Positions 25,192-36,060 of a stretch of DNA of 64,000 nt are shown in pieces. Each line of letters opens with the position of its first letter. The stretch's first letter is position 1. This DNA is from Rotaria macrura. Lineage: Eukaryota; Rotifera; Eurotatoria; Philodinida; Philodinidae. The notes beneath the pieces were generated by a model that was not told where the DNA came from, made no database searches, and was given only the letters and a program-made list of their open reading frames with translations. Position numbers and translations under genes: made by a program. The DNA is taken from positions 30,033-94,032 of the forward strand of contig OENT01000597.1 of the NCBI GenBank assembly GCA_900239685.1. Reading direction: 5' to 3'.

Positions 25192-26317
25192 CCCAGGTCG
25201 ATGAAAACGGACACCGTTACGGCGTCGTTTACGGTCGTAAACGACAAGGATACGGTGTAACTACGGCTGTTTACGATGAAAATACGGCTCGTTACGGCGC
25301 CGTATTACCCCGTTTTAACAGGGGCAGTAATACGGACGTATTTTTCCGTACCGTATACGGGGATGTAAACGCCCGTTAACGAAGAATTACAGTGGCCGTT
25401 TACGGATAGTATTCTTTATTGCGCACGGCAGTAAATGAGCCGCTTTCCTGCAGTTTTTTTCAGACCTGGCTCCACGTTTTTTACAACGGATAAAAATTTA
25501 TTAAGATCAAAACTAAATTTATTGAACAAAATAATAATAAAAGAAATTACAATAAAATAATAGCTTTCAATGAAAATCAAATAAATGATAGGTTTAAAAA
25601 ATTAAATCAATAAAAAGTTTGCAAAAATCAAATAAAAATTAGAATGAAAATAAAAATTAAATCTAAAATTAGATAAAAATTAAAAAGCTAATTAAGAATC
25701 GAAATAAAAATAAATCTAAAATTAGATATAAATTAAAAATTAAGTAAAAATCGAAATATAATAAAATCTAAAATTTGATACAAATAAATTAAAGTAAAAG
25801 AATAAATTTAAAACTAAATGATATAAATAACTTCTAATTACCATTACTAGAATTCTTGCTCTGATCTAATCCGAACGAAAAAGATGTACATATGAAGAGA
25901 AGAAAGCATTTCTAACAGTAATCACATATATACAGTGATTGGTGTAGTTTATGCGCATATTACAGAGTAGGAGAGATGGCGCTGTGATTCAAGCGAAGGA
26001 GAGCGAAATAAAAATATAAAACGCAACAATAGGTACAGTTCGAACGAGAACTAAGAAAAAACATTATTGCCTTACAAAAATATTTTCTCATATGGTCTGG
26101 TACCATACGGAAAATACGATTGAAATACGGACGGTTTCCGATGGTCGTTACGCTATCGTTTGCAATGGTCCTTAAACGACCACCCTAATTTCTGTCGTAT
26201 TTCCCCGTGAAAATCTCGTATACGATCATTCGTAAACGATTATCCGCCACGACCATCGTATTTCACCGAAATAGTATCGTTTACGACCGTTTACGGATCG
26301 TTTTGGTCGACCTGGGA
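25192..26317. mobile_element. TIR element with CGTTTACGG/TACGG words and an AT-rich core
   Basis: Termini CCCAGGTCGATGAAAACGG (left) and CGTTTTGGTCGACCTGGG (right) are inverted repeats. The outer 230 bp on each side are dense in CGTTTACGG, GTAAACGAC and TACGG words in both orientations. The core (25480-26090) is very AT-rich with repeated AATAAAA/TTAAATCTAAAATTAG units and no protein-coding frame. Length 1.13 kb, non-autonomous. No target duplication was seen. Confidence 0.75.
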
Positions 26318-27540
26318 CGATTATACTATAGAGATTTCCCTTGACATTATAGCAGTAAATTTTCCACCATGGTATCATATGTTTTCATAAGGTCTTTATT
26401 GTCAATTTGTTCATATAATTATGTATATTGATATCTATTCGGTTTAATAGTTTTTCTATCGGGATTTGCATTTAAGGTCATATTTTTTCACTATTAATTA
26501 TTCTATCTAGTTTTCTTTTGCTTCTCTTCTGTTTCGTCTCCTATCCGATATATATCACTACTAATTCATTAAACTTACATTTATGAAACTTTACAGTACG
26601 GTTGAGAATCACACTTTGATTGATATTGACATACTTGGACATGATAGTGTAGTAATGCAGGGAAATGCAATAGTTATCATTGACTACATAGGACACAGGA
26701 GCTGTCCTGACGAGAGACTATTTGGTGCTGCACGTTCAATGCCAAAAGAGAGGTTGAACGATCTGTTTTATGCAGTCATTGCATGACGCATAAGTATAGG
26801 TTAAGAAAATACGATTACCTAACAAGAATGTGTAACAGGCATTTCTAATAGATCTTTTCTTCATATTATTCTTCTATTGATCAGTTTCAGAGCCTTCAAA
26901 GTGACCTTGAATAAGAAATAGTCAGATCAAAAATTTGTTGAGAAAGTGGTGTACATATAGTTAGGGTTAGAACCACTTTTCAGTGAAGATATAATGCAAT
27001 ACAAATTAACTTCTAATTAATAGCCATCTAAACCACCTAAATGATCATAATCAATGCAACTCTAGTATGAAAATGATACCCATTCTCATTATACACTATT
27101 ATTAATCGTAGTCCAAAGACTATGTATCTGAATATCAAGCAATGTTTCTCTGAAAAACGTCTTCAGCTTGTCAAGATTGAGATTTACTTGGAAATGAACA
27201 CGCTTATGAATGACCGTAGCAACTTCATAAGATGGGATTAATTTACTCGTATAAGAGATTCATTGAGTGTGGGTGTTGATGTGAGTACGAGTATTCCTTT
27301 TCTCAATACTCATACCTTCAAATTTCACCTAATGTAAAAAAAAATATTTGTTATTGCAGTTAGTCTAAACTTTCTTGTATTTTATTTAGGCAAGATTGCA
27401 AAGAGAAACACTTATAAAAAAAATTGATGAAATATATTTATTATAGAGAAAAAAGGTCAGAAAAGGTATTCAAAGACAATAAATGTGTTTTTTTGTTCAA
27501 TCGAATAACTATATTTAGTCAGTCTGAGTTGTTTGTTGTT
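26318..27540. other. Intergenic, no recognised gene
   Basis: A 67-codon plus-strand ORF at 26583-26786 is the only notable frame, with no domain I recognise. A solitary G-rich word GAGTGTGGGTGT lies at about 27266. Confidence 0.4.
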
Positions 27541-27563
27541 CAAATTATGTTATTATACATGGT

Positions 27564-27569
27564 TTTATT
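27564..27569 (-). terminator. Poly(A) signal of the PIP kinase gene
   Basis: AATAAA on the minus strand, about 31 nt beyond the stop codon at 27600. Confidence 0.5.
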
Positions 27570-27599
27570 CTTAGAATCGTCAACAGATTTCTACTAACA

Positions 27600-29012
27600 T
27601 CACTGGCAGCCCCATGGAAAATCATCATTAGCATCAATAAATACATCTTTAAATAAAAATTGATGAAAACGTTGTTCGTACTCATTTGATGGAACAAAAG
27701 AATATTCAAGATGCCTATCAGGATCAGTAAGTTTTCGAAATGTTTGATCAAGAACTCTAAGAGTATCATATGTTTGAAGGATATCAATCAACGCTAAATG
27801 AATATAAACTCGTTTATTGGTTCCATTTATAACACCTGGAATAGGTAATGTTGCAAAAGCAATCGAATCATCATTATAATATAAATTCATATTAATTTTT
27901 TCGTTAACCATTTCCAATGGTTTTAAATATAAATTCGGTAAAGATGTGTCATTGAATTCAAGAAGTGACGATGAAGAAACGAAATTTGGATTTTCTGTGT
28001 GATTTTTTGCAAGACTATTCGTTGCACGAAGAAGAGCTGTAACTCCTGTTATGTTTTGACGTTCTAACATTTGCTGTTCAGACATATCTAAATGTCTGAT
28101 TCCAAGTAATAATGAATAATCTATTATATTAAGCTTTCTTAAAGCTTTTGCATCATTAACAATAATAGCTTTTAATTTTCGATAAATATTCGTTGGTATA
28201 CGTATACCATTTGGATATAATTCCGTAAAGTTCACATCTTTTAATTTGTAGAATTTTTCTGTTGATAAATATCCAGTTATTTTTCGTCTCATTTTAGAAC
28301 CTTTTAAATCAAATATTTCATTAATTTTTAATGATGGTGTAAATGCATTAACTGTAATAGCAACATAAATTATAGAATTTGAAGATGATGTTTGTATACG
28401 CAATGAATATAATCCAACATAGCGATTAAGTATTGTTAAATGTTGTCGAAACCGTAAATGATAACCAGATAAAACTTGTAATAACAAACGTGCTTCATAG
28501 TCAAATACAGTTTTTAGAATGAATAATTGATCATTTGTTTTATACATTAATGAACCACTTCTACCTGTATTTGTAAAATCTTTTAAATTGTATTCAGAAA
28601 ATGATTGACGAAATTTTTCGTTCGATATACCAATATCTTCACGTAACTGATAAAAAATAGTTGGAGCTAATGAACTGATTTCAATATCTATTTTATCCTC
28701 ATTGTTTGTTAATTCAGCAAACTCAATATTATCTTCTTTGGCATTTAATGTATATTGACAAGTATGATATAAATGATGTTCATTGCCAAAAGTAGTTGCA
28801 TCATCTTCATGATAATCATTAAATCGTTTTGTTACATGATCAAGTAAATCAACAATGCCACGACATAAAACTGGTCCAATGAGTGAAGTTTTTGAACTAA
28901 CATAGCGTAATGTTATTGGAGCTTTTAAAAAAGACGCAACATGAAAATCTAATTGATCCAATACATCAATATTTAGCAAGCCTTCTCTTATATTGCTAAC
29001 ACTAGTCGTCAT
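27600..29012 (-). CDS. Phosphatidylinositol-phosphate kinase (PIP5K/PIPK family)
   Basis: A 470-residue, intronless protein that should phosphorylate phosphatidylinositol phosphates at membranes to make PIP2-type signalling lipids. The PIPK core spans about residues 110-470. The glycine-rich loop TGRSGSLMY is at 149-157, followed by ILK with the ATP-binding Lys 167. Next come DLKGSKMRR (235-243), the catalytic IDYSLLLGI (307-315, Asp 308) and LIDILQTY (418-425, the DFG-equivalent Asp 420). The C-terminal RFHQFLFKDVF matches the family end. It lacks MORN repeats and other accessory domains, so it is kinase-only. ATG 29012 is the first in frame. PIP4K versus PIP5K specificity cannot be assigned by eye. 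Confidence 0.88.
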   Translation of the reverse strand: MTTSVSNIREGLLNIDVLDQLDFHVASFLKAPITLRYVSSKTSLIGPVLCRGIVDLLDHVTKRFNDYHEDDATTFGNEHHLYHTCQYTLNAKEDNIEFAELTNNEDKIDIEISSLAPTIFYQLREDIGISNEKFRQSFSEYNLKDFTNTGRSGSLMYKTNDQLFILKTVFDYEARLLLQVLSGYHLRFRQHLTILNRYVGLYSLRIQTSSSNSIIYVAITVNAFTPSLKINEIFDLKGSKMRRKITGYLSTEKFYKLKDVNFTELYPNGIRIPTNIYRKLKAIIVNDAKALRKLNIIDYSLLLGIRHLDMSEQQMLERQNITGVTALLRATNSLAKNHTENPNFVSSSSLLEFNDTSLPNLYLKPLEMVNEKINMNLYYNDDSIAFATLPIPGVINGTNKRVYIHLALIDILQTYDTLRVLDQTFRKLTDPDRHLEYSFVPSNEYEQRFHQFLFKDVFIDANDDFPWGCQ

Positions 29013-31887
29013 GATTTTTCAATGTTGATAGCAACAGCAAGTGAGTGAACGTTGGTCTTGAATCGATCGAGTAAAGTAAAGGATAATGGCTATGATAAAA
29101 AAAAGCGTATAAATAGTTATGATTGATTTGACTAAATTAGGAATATGATTGTATCATCATTTTTGTTAAATTCGTCCACTACTTTCTTTTTCATTAAATT
29201 TGTGAACAATGAAAGGAACGAAAAAAGCCGCGTCCTGAGTTTATCTCATTCTGCGAAAAGCGAATCTGCATTTGAAATGACATAATTATCGATTACTCAA
29301 ATTCTCAAACAGAATGTGAGTGAGTATAAGCATAGATCTTCGAGTGGTCATTCGTCCAAGTCAATATCTGTGACGATTTATGCTGAGGCAATATTGATAT
29401 GAAAATGGAAGACTAGGTAACACTACTATAGTAAAATCTGAAAACAGATGTATCTATGTCTTACATCAAGTGATCGATTAATTAAAGACACAATTATGAA
29501 ACAAAGAAGAATGGAGCGTTCTATAAAAAAATCTACCAAGTGAAGATTATAAGAGCGCAATCACAATCAAATCGATTATAAAGTGAAATTAGATAATGAT
29601 ACACAATAAACTCATCTAAGAGCGCCATCGCATCCTCAATTTAAATGAGCATGCATCTTACTCAGCTCTAGCACGAGTAACAATTTCAGGCCCTTATCTT
29701 ATCCCAGTCAGCTAACGATACAATGGTTAGAGTTGGAAATTTTATCCGGAGTAGATCACATATAGTTAAATATTAATGAAAAATGACTTCTTAATCAACT
29801 GAATCATTCCTGAGAAATGGCTCCGCCTATACTCATCCAGGCTCCATCAGCCAAAATGCAGCTTTTTGGATCTTTTCTTAAAACACTCGCAAAAAACCAA
29901 TGCGTTAGTATTTTTCAAAAAGACTCGCTTGGAAATTTATAAAACTTTTCCTTCCACAACAGTAAGTTGACTAAGATGTAACCAGTTCGGTTGAGTCCGT
30001 CCACATGTGACTTGCATGGAATGGCTAATACACAGAGATCGATTAAAAGGCTTCAAATGGAAAAAGTAAATGTATCTATTTTCCTGAGGCGCATGGTTAG
30101 TTTCTCAACAATGCGAAGCACACTATTAACAGACTATTGAACACGTCACAAGCTTCGAGATACTCGTATCTGCACGCCACTTCTCGTCTAGCAGGTCCCA
30201 AAAAGGAGATCTATCGACTCATTTCATTGAAAAAGTATGCTTTTTTTCACATTGTTACATGGGGTTCTTTCACTGAAAAATAGATAGATGCTTTAGTATG
30301 GTTTTCTTGCGAGAGAAGGACTTACATATTAGAACGATAAAACTATTTTTGTACTACTCATTGAGTGGAAAGAAGATAAATTCTTTTTCATAACAATTTT
30401 CAATATTGAATTCTTAGACCTTCACGCTCGCAACGTCGAAATAAGAAGAAATTCCTTGACTGCTGGTCGCTTTCAAATAAAGGTGTGGGTGTCTTATTAC
30501 TTTAAGATTTGCCTACACCGCCACTTTTACTGGCATTTGTACAAACACTGTTTATTATCGAACACCTGCCTAAACAATTAGTAAAAGAACCTAACTCATT
30601 TTTACACAGATTTTTTCTTCGATTGGTCAATGAATGACAGCTTTTCTGTCTCACCTTGGGTTTGAGTGTTAGTATTTTTGTCAATGGTTGCACATATCCA
30701 TTTATATTTGAGCATGCATACCCTTAAAAAGAAGTTAGCGGGGCGAACACGATTTGCATCGTTAAATCGATCGATTTATTAAATGAAGTCAGTCATGAAT
30801 ATCTAGGTCATACTTGCCTCAGATATGCTCGATATTCAAGCTAAGGTGGCGTTATGTATATACCTTCAAAATATTTTATTCTCATTCTCAAATGCTTTTC
30901 ATAATTTGCTCACCTCGACAAGGCAATAATAAATAATGTATTCAAGATAATTTGAATGAAATGTTGCTGTTGGTTTTAGTTTGATTTTTGATGTATACTG
31001 TTCACTATGTTTTATTTTCGAATGATGCGTTTGATATTCTTTTATGATAAATTTTTGTATTTCTTGCGTTTCTTCTTTCAGTTGACTGTATTTTTTCGTT
31101 TTTTTTTCAATTAGTCACTATGCTGAGACGAATTGTATGCAGCAGCTGCAGAATATGCTCAGAACGACAAGACGACGGATGATTATAAATCAGAAAAAAA
31201 TGAGTATTTATGCAAGAAAATACCTGTGAATGGACTATGTAAGTCGATATGCATTACATTAATGTATGCGACGGTTGTTAGCGATCGTAAATAGGCAAAA
31301 AAACACACTTCATTAAATACCCATTATAATATTTAATTATTGGGGCTGAATGGAACAAGGTTATTATAAAAATGGTTTCAGATTTCATTTCCCGTATAAA
31401 TAGATGAATCTTCCGACTGTGATACAAAGATGAGACAACTTTTCTGTGAAATGATATAAAAATTTGTAATTTCTTAACAATATATGATTTTTTGAACTGC
31501 ATGTATATTTTTAGAAATCTGGCACATTCACCTTGTTTCTCTAATACAAAATAGTTAAAAAGACATTAAGCGTTTTTACTATTTGTATTTTTTAAATTAT
31601 GCTTCGAAATATTGTTTTCACCACGAGAAGAATATATTAAGCAAACCATCTAATCTGCGTGTGATGCAAATTAGAGCAATTAATCTTGAATATGAGAGTA
31701 AACACAAGGTTTTTCTCTTCTCTTACAAAATTTGTTCAGACTATTTAAATTAAAAGCCATTTTGTTTTTTGGGGATTTTTCCGAAACGATTTATATCCAA
31801 TAGTTTCTTTGGAAAAAAAGGCAGTGCTACATGAATATATTCATTTAATGATCTGTCTGAAATAAAAAATCGATTTGAATTCAAAGA
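29013..31887. other. Intergenic, no recognised gene
   Basis: About 2.9 kb without a supportable coding region. The minus-strand ORF at 30502-30693 has no domain. A single GGTGTGGGTGTC word occurs at 30482-30493. Confidence 0.45.
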
Positions 31888-32451
31888 ATTGGGTGTGGAT
31901 GTTTGAGTACCTATGTTGCTCTGGGTGAGAATGTGGGTTGAGCTAAGTTTAGTCTGTGTGTCGGCTTTGGTGTAGATGTGGTTGTTACTGCGTTGGTTCG
32001 GTGTGGTGTGTACGGTTATACACGTGGGGTTAGGTTGAGATTTTCAAGAACTATTTTCTTAAGGCGTACCTACGCACAGAATATTCGAGGTCAGCTTCAC
32101 CCATCGAAAGCCGTAAGGACAACCACTAACACTTGCACATACCACAACTACATTCACATCAGAGATGAGCAAGTCACAAGCCTAGTCCCTTAAAAAAATT
32201 TCAAGTCAAGTCAGGTTGGGTCAGGCCAAGTAAAGTCAAACTCACTCAAGTCTTCATTTGGCTCAACTTACCGAAAACTTTCTAATACTCTAGATTCGAC
32301 TTAGCTCGATAATTGATTCAATCCAAGTCAGAGTTTTTAAATTTGTTAAAGTCAAAGCTCGAGTATTAAAAAATTTTCAGAAGCTAAGTCAAGTCTTAAC
32401 TGGACTGGACTTGACTTGAGTTGCTCAGCTCTGACTCACATCCACACCCAT
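31888..32451. mobile_element. Element with TGGGTGTGGATGT termini
   Basis: TGGGTGTGGATGT at the left end is matched by ACATCCACACCCA at the right end. The left 170 bp are full of degenerate GGTGTGGATGT-like words, and the right flank of the nested insert carries the complement (CCACAACTACATTCACATC). A second element (32159-32433) is nested within it. Confidence 0.65.
32159..32433. mobile_element. Nested hAT-like MITE with AAGTCAAGTC words
   Basis: Ends CAGAGATGAGCAA and TTGCTCAGCTCTG are inverted. Flanks ATTCACAT and ACTCACAT match at 7 of 8 positions, as expected of a hAT 8-bp target duplication. The 275-bp interior is built from degenerate AAGTCAAGTCAG words and their complements. No ORF. 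Confidence 0.7.
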
Positions 32452-33400
32452 TCTCTATAGTGTCATTTTGTGTTTCTTCCTTTCGATTCCTGTAGTTTTC
32501 TTCCGTTCTTTGATCTCTTTTTATCTCAACATAGATATTCGTTATTGTTGGTCAAGGTCAATATAATGATCTATTTTGCCTTGACCCTTTCTTTCTGTTA
32601 CATTTAATAATATTGTCAATTACTTAGTGTATATATATATTATTTGTTGGAAACTATCTTCGCTTTACGTATTAACTTCAATACGTGACAAATATTCTTT
32701 TCTTGGAAATTTATAAAAAATGAGATATTTTGACTCTCCGTCTAGAGATTTATTTTTATTTGAATGTTTTCGACGAAAATGAACCCTTTTTCATGGAAGG
32801 AAAGATGTAGAATTTCATCTTTGCACTTTTGCTAGAACAAGATATAGATATTAGATTAGTTTTGTGGAACTCACATGTATTTTAGAAAAAAAATGTGAGC
32901 GTATGCTTTGACCTGCTTCCCATTGCATACCATAGCAAACGCACGCAATAGGCTTCAGAATTGTTTAATAATAAAATAAAACGAGTTAAACATTATGAAG
33001 AATGAGCCCGAATGCTTTTAAAAATATTTCAATTTCTTCATTATTGTTTGTAACATACTATAGTTATTGCTTCAAATTCTTAATCGGGTAATCGTGGATT
33101 TTTTTAAATTTCAACCTGTGTATTGAAAAAAATCAAGGATGAAGATTCGTAATGTATTTAGAGCTTTCATAAAACTCATATTATCAACATGAGAAGCATG
33201 ATTTTATGTTTTATCAGTTTAAAAAATAAATATTATCTCCATTCATGGGTTGCATGCAACTATGTACTATACTTTAGTCTAAGTTATCATCTGACGTTGT
33301 TATCGTGTCATGTTCTCAAAAATAATATCGAATAATTGTTTAACATTACATTTTACCATAGATTGATACACAGTTCCTTCCTATTTGTCGTCCTATATTC
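32452..33400. other. Intergenic, no recognised gene
   Basis: AT-rich spacer leading to the TATA box at 33411. Nothing coding was recognised. Confidence 0.45.
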
Positions 33401-33410
33401 AAGCAAAGCA

Positions 33411-33418
33411 TATAAATA
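33411..33418 (+). promoter_or_regulatory. TATA box upstream of the YihY/BrkB gene
   Basis: TATAAATA about 170 nt before the ATG at 33588. The leader between contains out-of-frame ATGs, so a leader intron or trans-splicing may shorten it. Confidence 0.45.
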
Positions 33419-33587
33419 GAAGACAATGCTGTTTCAGCGTTTATTCATCTTGTCTTGTCAAGGCCACTAGAAATAAGGAGAAGAAGAAAAAGAGAAGATG
33501 ATTATGGCATCCATCACTGTCCAAGGATATGCAAAGGGAAAACATAGAACAACGTATCATATTAGAACATAGACTTCTGTAATAAGA

Positions 33588-34523
33588 ATGGAGTCAGTCA
33601 TTATTAGTACACGTTTATTTCAATATGCTAAAAAAGAAACTACACCGTTTCGTTTATTTGTTCAAAAATGTAAACATGATTGGCTATTCGTTTTTTCTGC
33701 TATGCTAGCATTTGATCTATTAATTGCATTGATACCAATGGCTGTAACATTGTTTGGTATACTTGGTTTCGCTATTGGCAATCATTCTGATTTACGAAAT
33801 TATATAAAAGACAAAATTGTTGATGCCTTTCCACTGAAAGCTAACGATGGCTTACGAGAAATAATGAATATGGCATTTAGAAAATTGTATCACGATGCTG
33901 GACTTATACTTTCGTTCGGTATATTATTTGCCATCTTTGGTAGTTCAAGATTATTCATTGCTATTGATCGATGTTTAACTATTGTTTATCGTGTTGAAGA
34001 ACGGAAGTTTATGAAAAAATATTTGCTAGCTATCGGTATGCTTTTTCTTTTTCTTACGCTTATACCACTAATGATGATTGCGTCATCGGTGCCATCACTA
34101 CTTCTTGACATTATTCCAAATGCTCGTGGACGTTTTGGAACATATATTCTTGGATTTCTATTGAGTTTATTGTTTTCATTTCTCCTATTTGAAATTATTT
34201 ATCTTATCGTACCAAATAAAAAAATGACATTTAAACAAACCTGGTGTGGATCGATCGTTGCTGCTTTTACTTTACAACTATTTATGATTATATTTCCACT
34301 TTATGTCAGAAAATTTATGACAAGTTATACAGGTCAAATTGGTTTTGCAGCTATCTTAGTTTTCTTTCTCTTTTTTGCATCTATCATACTTATATTAGGT
34401 GCACAAATTAATGCTTTCTTTTTCGAAAACATTCAACCAATACCTGTTCCACTTGGTACATTTATTAGTACCCTTGCCTATGAATATCATAAAAATGAAG
34501 CTAGACAACCATTAAATGTTTAA
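33588..34523 (+). CDS. YihY/BrkB (UPF0761) family membrane protein, bacterial type
   Basis: A 311-residue multi-pass membrane protein of unknown biochemical role; the older 'ribonuclease BN' name for this family is not supported. It has about six membrane segments (near 34-61, 104-123, 143-172, 183-208, 220-240 and 250-278). The family signature is clear: an SYTGQIGFAAIL segment followed by LILGAQINA (268-276), corresponding to the GAELNA motif, and the YLIVPNKK motif at 205-212. The family is typical of bacteria. Here the gene is intronless, but it has host-like base composition, a TATA box and an AATAAA at 34547, which suggests an old, domesticated horizontal transfer. The transfer is inference; the family assignment is firm. 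Confidence 0.88.
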   Translation: MESVIISTRLFQYAKKETTPFRLFVQKCKHDWLFVFSAMLAFDLLIALIPMAVTLFGILGFAIGNHSDLRNYIKDKIVDAFPLKANDGLREIMNMAFRKLYHDAGLILSFGILFAIFGSSRLFIAIDRCLTIVYRVEERKFMKKYLLAIGMLFLFLTLIPLMMIASSVPSLLLDIIPNARGRFGTYILGFLLSLLFSFLLFEIIYLIVPNKKMTFKQTWCGSIVAAFTLQLFMIIFPLYVRKFMTSYTGQIGFAAILVFFLFFASIILILGAQINAFFFENIQPIPVPLGTFISTLAYEYHKNEARQPLNV

Positions 34524-34546
34524 GAATCAAAATTGTTTTATTTTAA

Positions 34547-34552
34547 AATAAA
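34547..34552 (+). terminator. Poly(A) signal of the YihY/BrkB gene
   Basis: AATAAA 24 nt after the stop codon at 34521-34523, in a T/A-rich context. Confidence 0.55.
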
Positions 34553-36044
34553 ATTAGTTTGGTAATAATGCTAATTAAATAGTTCGTTTGCATGATATTG
34601 AGAATAATAAATCCTGCACAATACATGAAACAAATACTCGTTGTTTTGTACATCAATACTAAATAGTTAGAATTTACTAGCGTATTACTGGAGAAAATAA
34701 TCTAAACGTAGAATGATGCTCAAATAAGCACAAGTAAATATTTTTTGAACACATTTACTAAAAATATTTTTCCAATCACCGTCTCTATAAAAGAAACTCA
34801 TGACCCCATTAAAATAGTGAATAGAACAGTTAAGGGTTGTTTTGATCGATCAAAATCTATTGTACCTCATTGACTAAAGAAAAATAGTCGGTCCAATATG
34901 AATGGTAATATAGGCTAACTACTAGATTCAATCACACATAACTAGACAGAAAAATCATCGAGCCGGGTGTGTTCCGAATAATGAATTTCCACCATTTACC
35001 GTTTGATTGAGTCAATGATTCTCATTAGAATGTTTCATACGTTTTCAGCAAGTTACTCATCCGCAAGTTCTTCGAAAACAAGAAAATTTCTAGTCATCAA
35101 CATTTTCTAAAAGCCAATCTAGAAAACGATTTGTCAATGCAACGATTATTAACTAATATGTAGAAAATCAACGTTGAAACATACATTTCGATAAACATGT
35201 TTCTTATTGCTATTTATGTATTCGTTGTTTCATTCTATTGAATAGAAAATACTTTTCGCACATGAATTTGAAAGAAAATAATTTCTTCTCGATAAGCATA
35301 GGTCATATTTCGTATATGTATTGAAGTTAAATTTCATTGAGATCAGTTTCCTGTAGTAGCTCCTACGTGTCAAAAGATCACAAAATTTTAGAAATATTGC
35401 AATCCAAAAAGAAGCAACATCAAGTCATCAATTTTGTCATTCGACTATAGTCATGATTTTGATAGGAAATTTTTATTGATTTCATTATAATGAGAAGAAA
35501 AGTAATTATGAAACTATGTTTATTAGACTACATATCTCAATTTTAAAATGTATGGTTGAGTTTCATGTCGATTTTTCTGATGGAAATGTTCTTTGGGATG
35601 AAAATAGCATACGTTTTCATCCTAAAACCAATGGATAGATCACCTTTTGATATAAGAGTGATATTATTCACGGTCATGCTACCTAATCGACTCATTTATA
35701 TCACTGTGGCATAGTAAAGAGAACGAAGTGCCTATGCCTTTGTTTTACGTGAGAATGTCAAGTACGTAGGATATCTTCATAGAATGATAAATTTAAATAA
35801 GACCACTCAAATATTTAATCCTGGATTGTGTTCGTATAGTAGTTTATTCCGAATTCTTAGTTTTGAATAATAAAATGAAAAAAACAAGAGATTATTCATT
35901 TTTGGACATATTCAATTCAGTATTTTTCTTTTATTCATTGAATTCGATTCATAGAAATCGAAAATCGAAAACAAAAAAGATTTGCTTCAAATTTTCACAA
36001 AATATTGACAAACATGATCGAATGTTCTTCGTTGCTGCATCAGA
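34553..36044. other. Intergenic between convergent genes
   Basis: No supported gene. The plus ORF at 35863-36081 overlaps the 3' end of the neuropeptide gene in antisense and shows no domain. Confidence 0.45.
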
Positions 36045-36050
36045 TTTATT
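36045..36050 (-). terminator. Poly(A) signal of the neuropeptide gene
   Basis: AATAAA on the minus strand begins 11 nt after the TGA at 36061-36063. This supports the predicted terminal exon. Confidence 0.55.
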
Positions 36051-36060
36051 CATGTTTTCT

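Noticed and set aside
26583-26786. 67-codon plus-strand ORF
   Set aside because: No recognisable motif and no splice partner; length is within chance.
30502-30693. 63-codon minus-strand ORF with several cysteines
   Set aside because: No signal peptide or domain, and no start or splice context.
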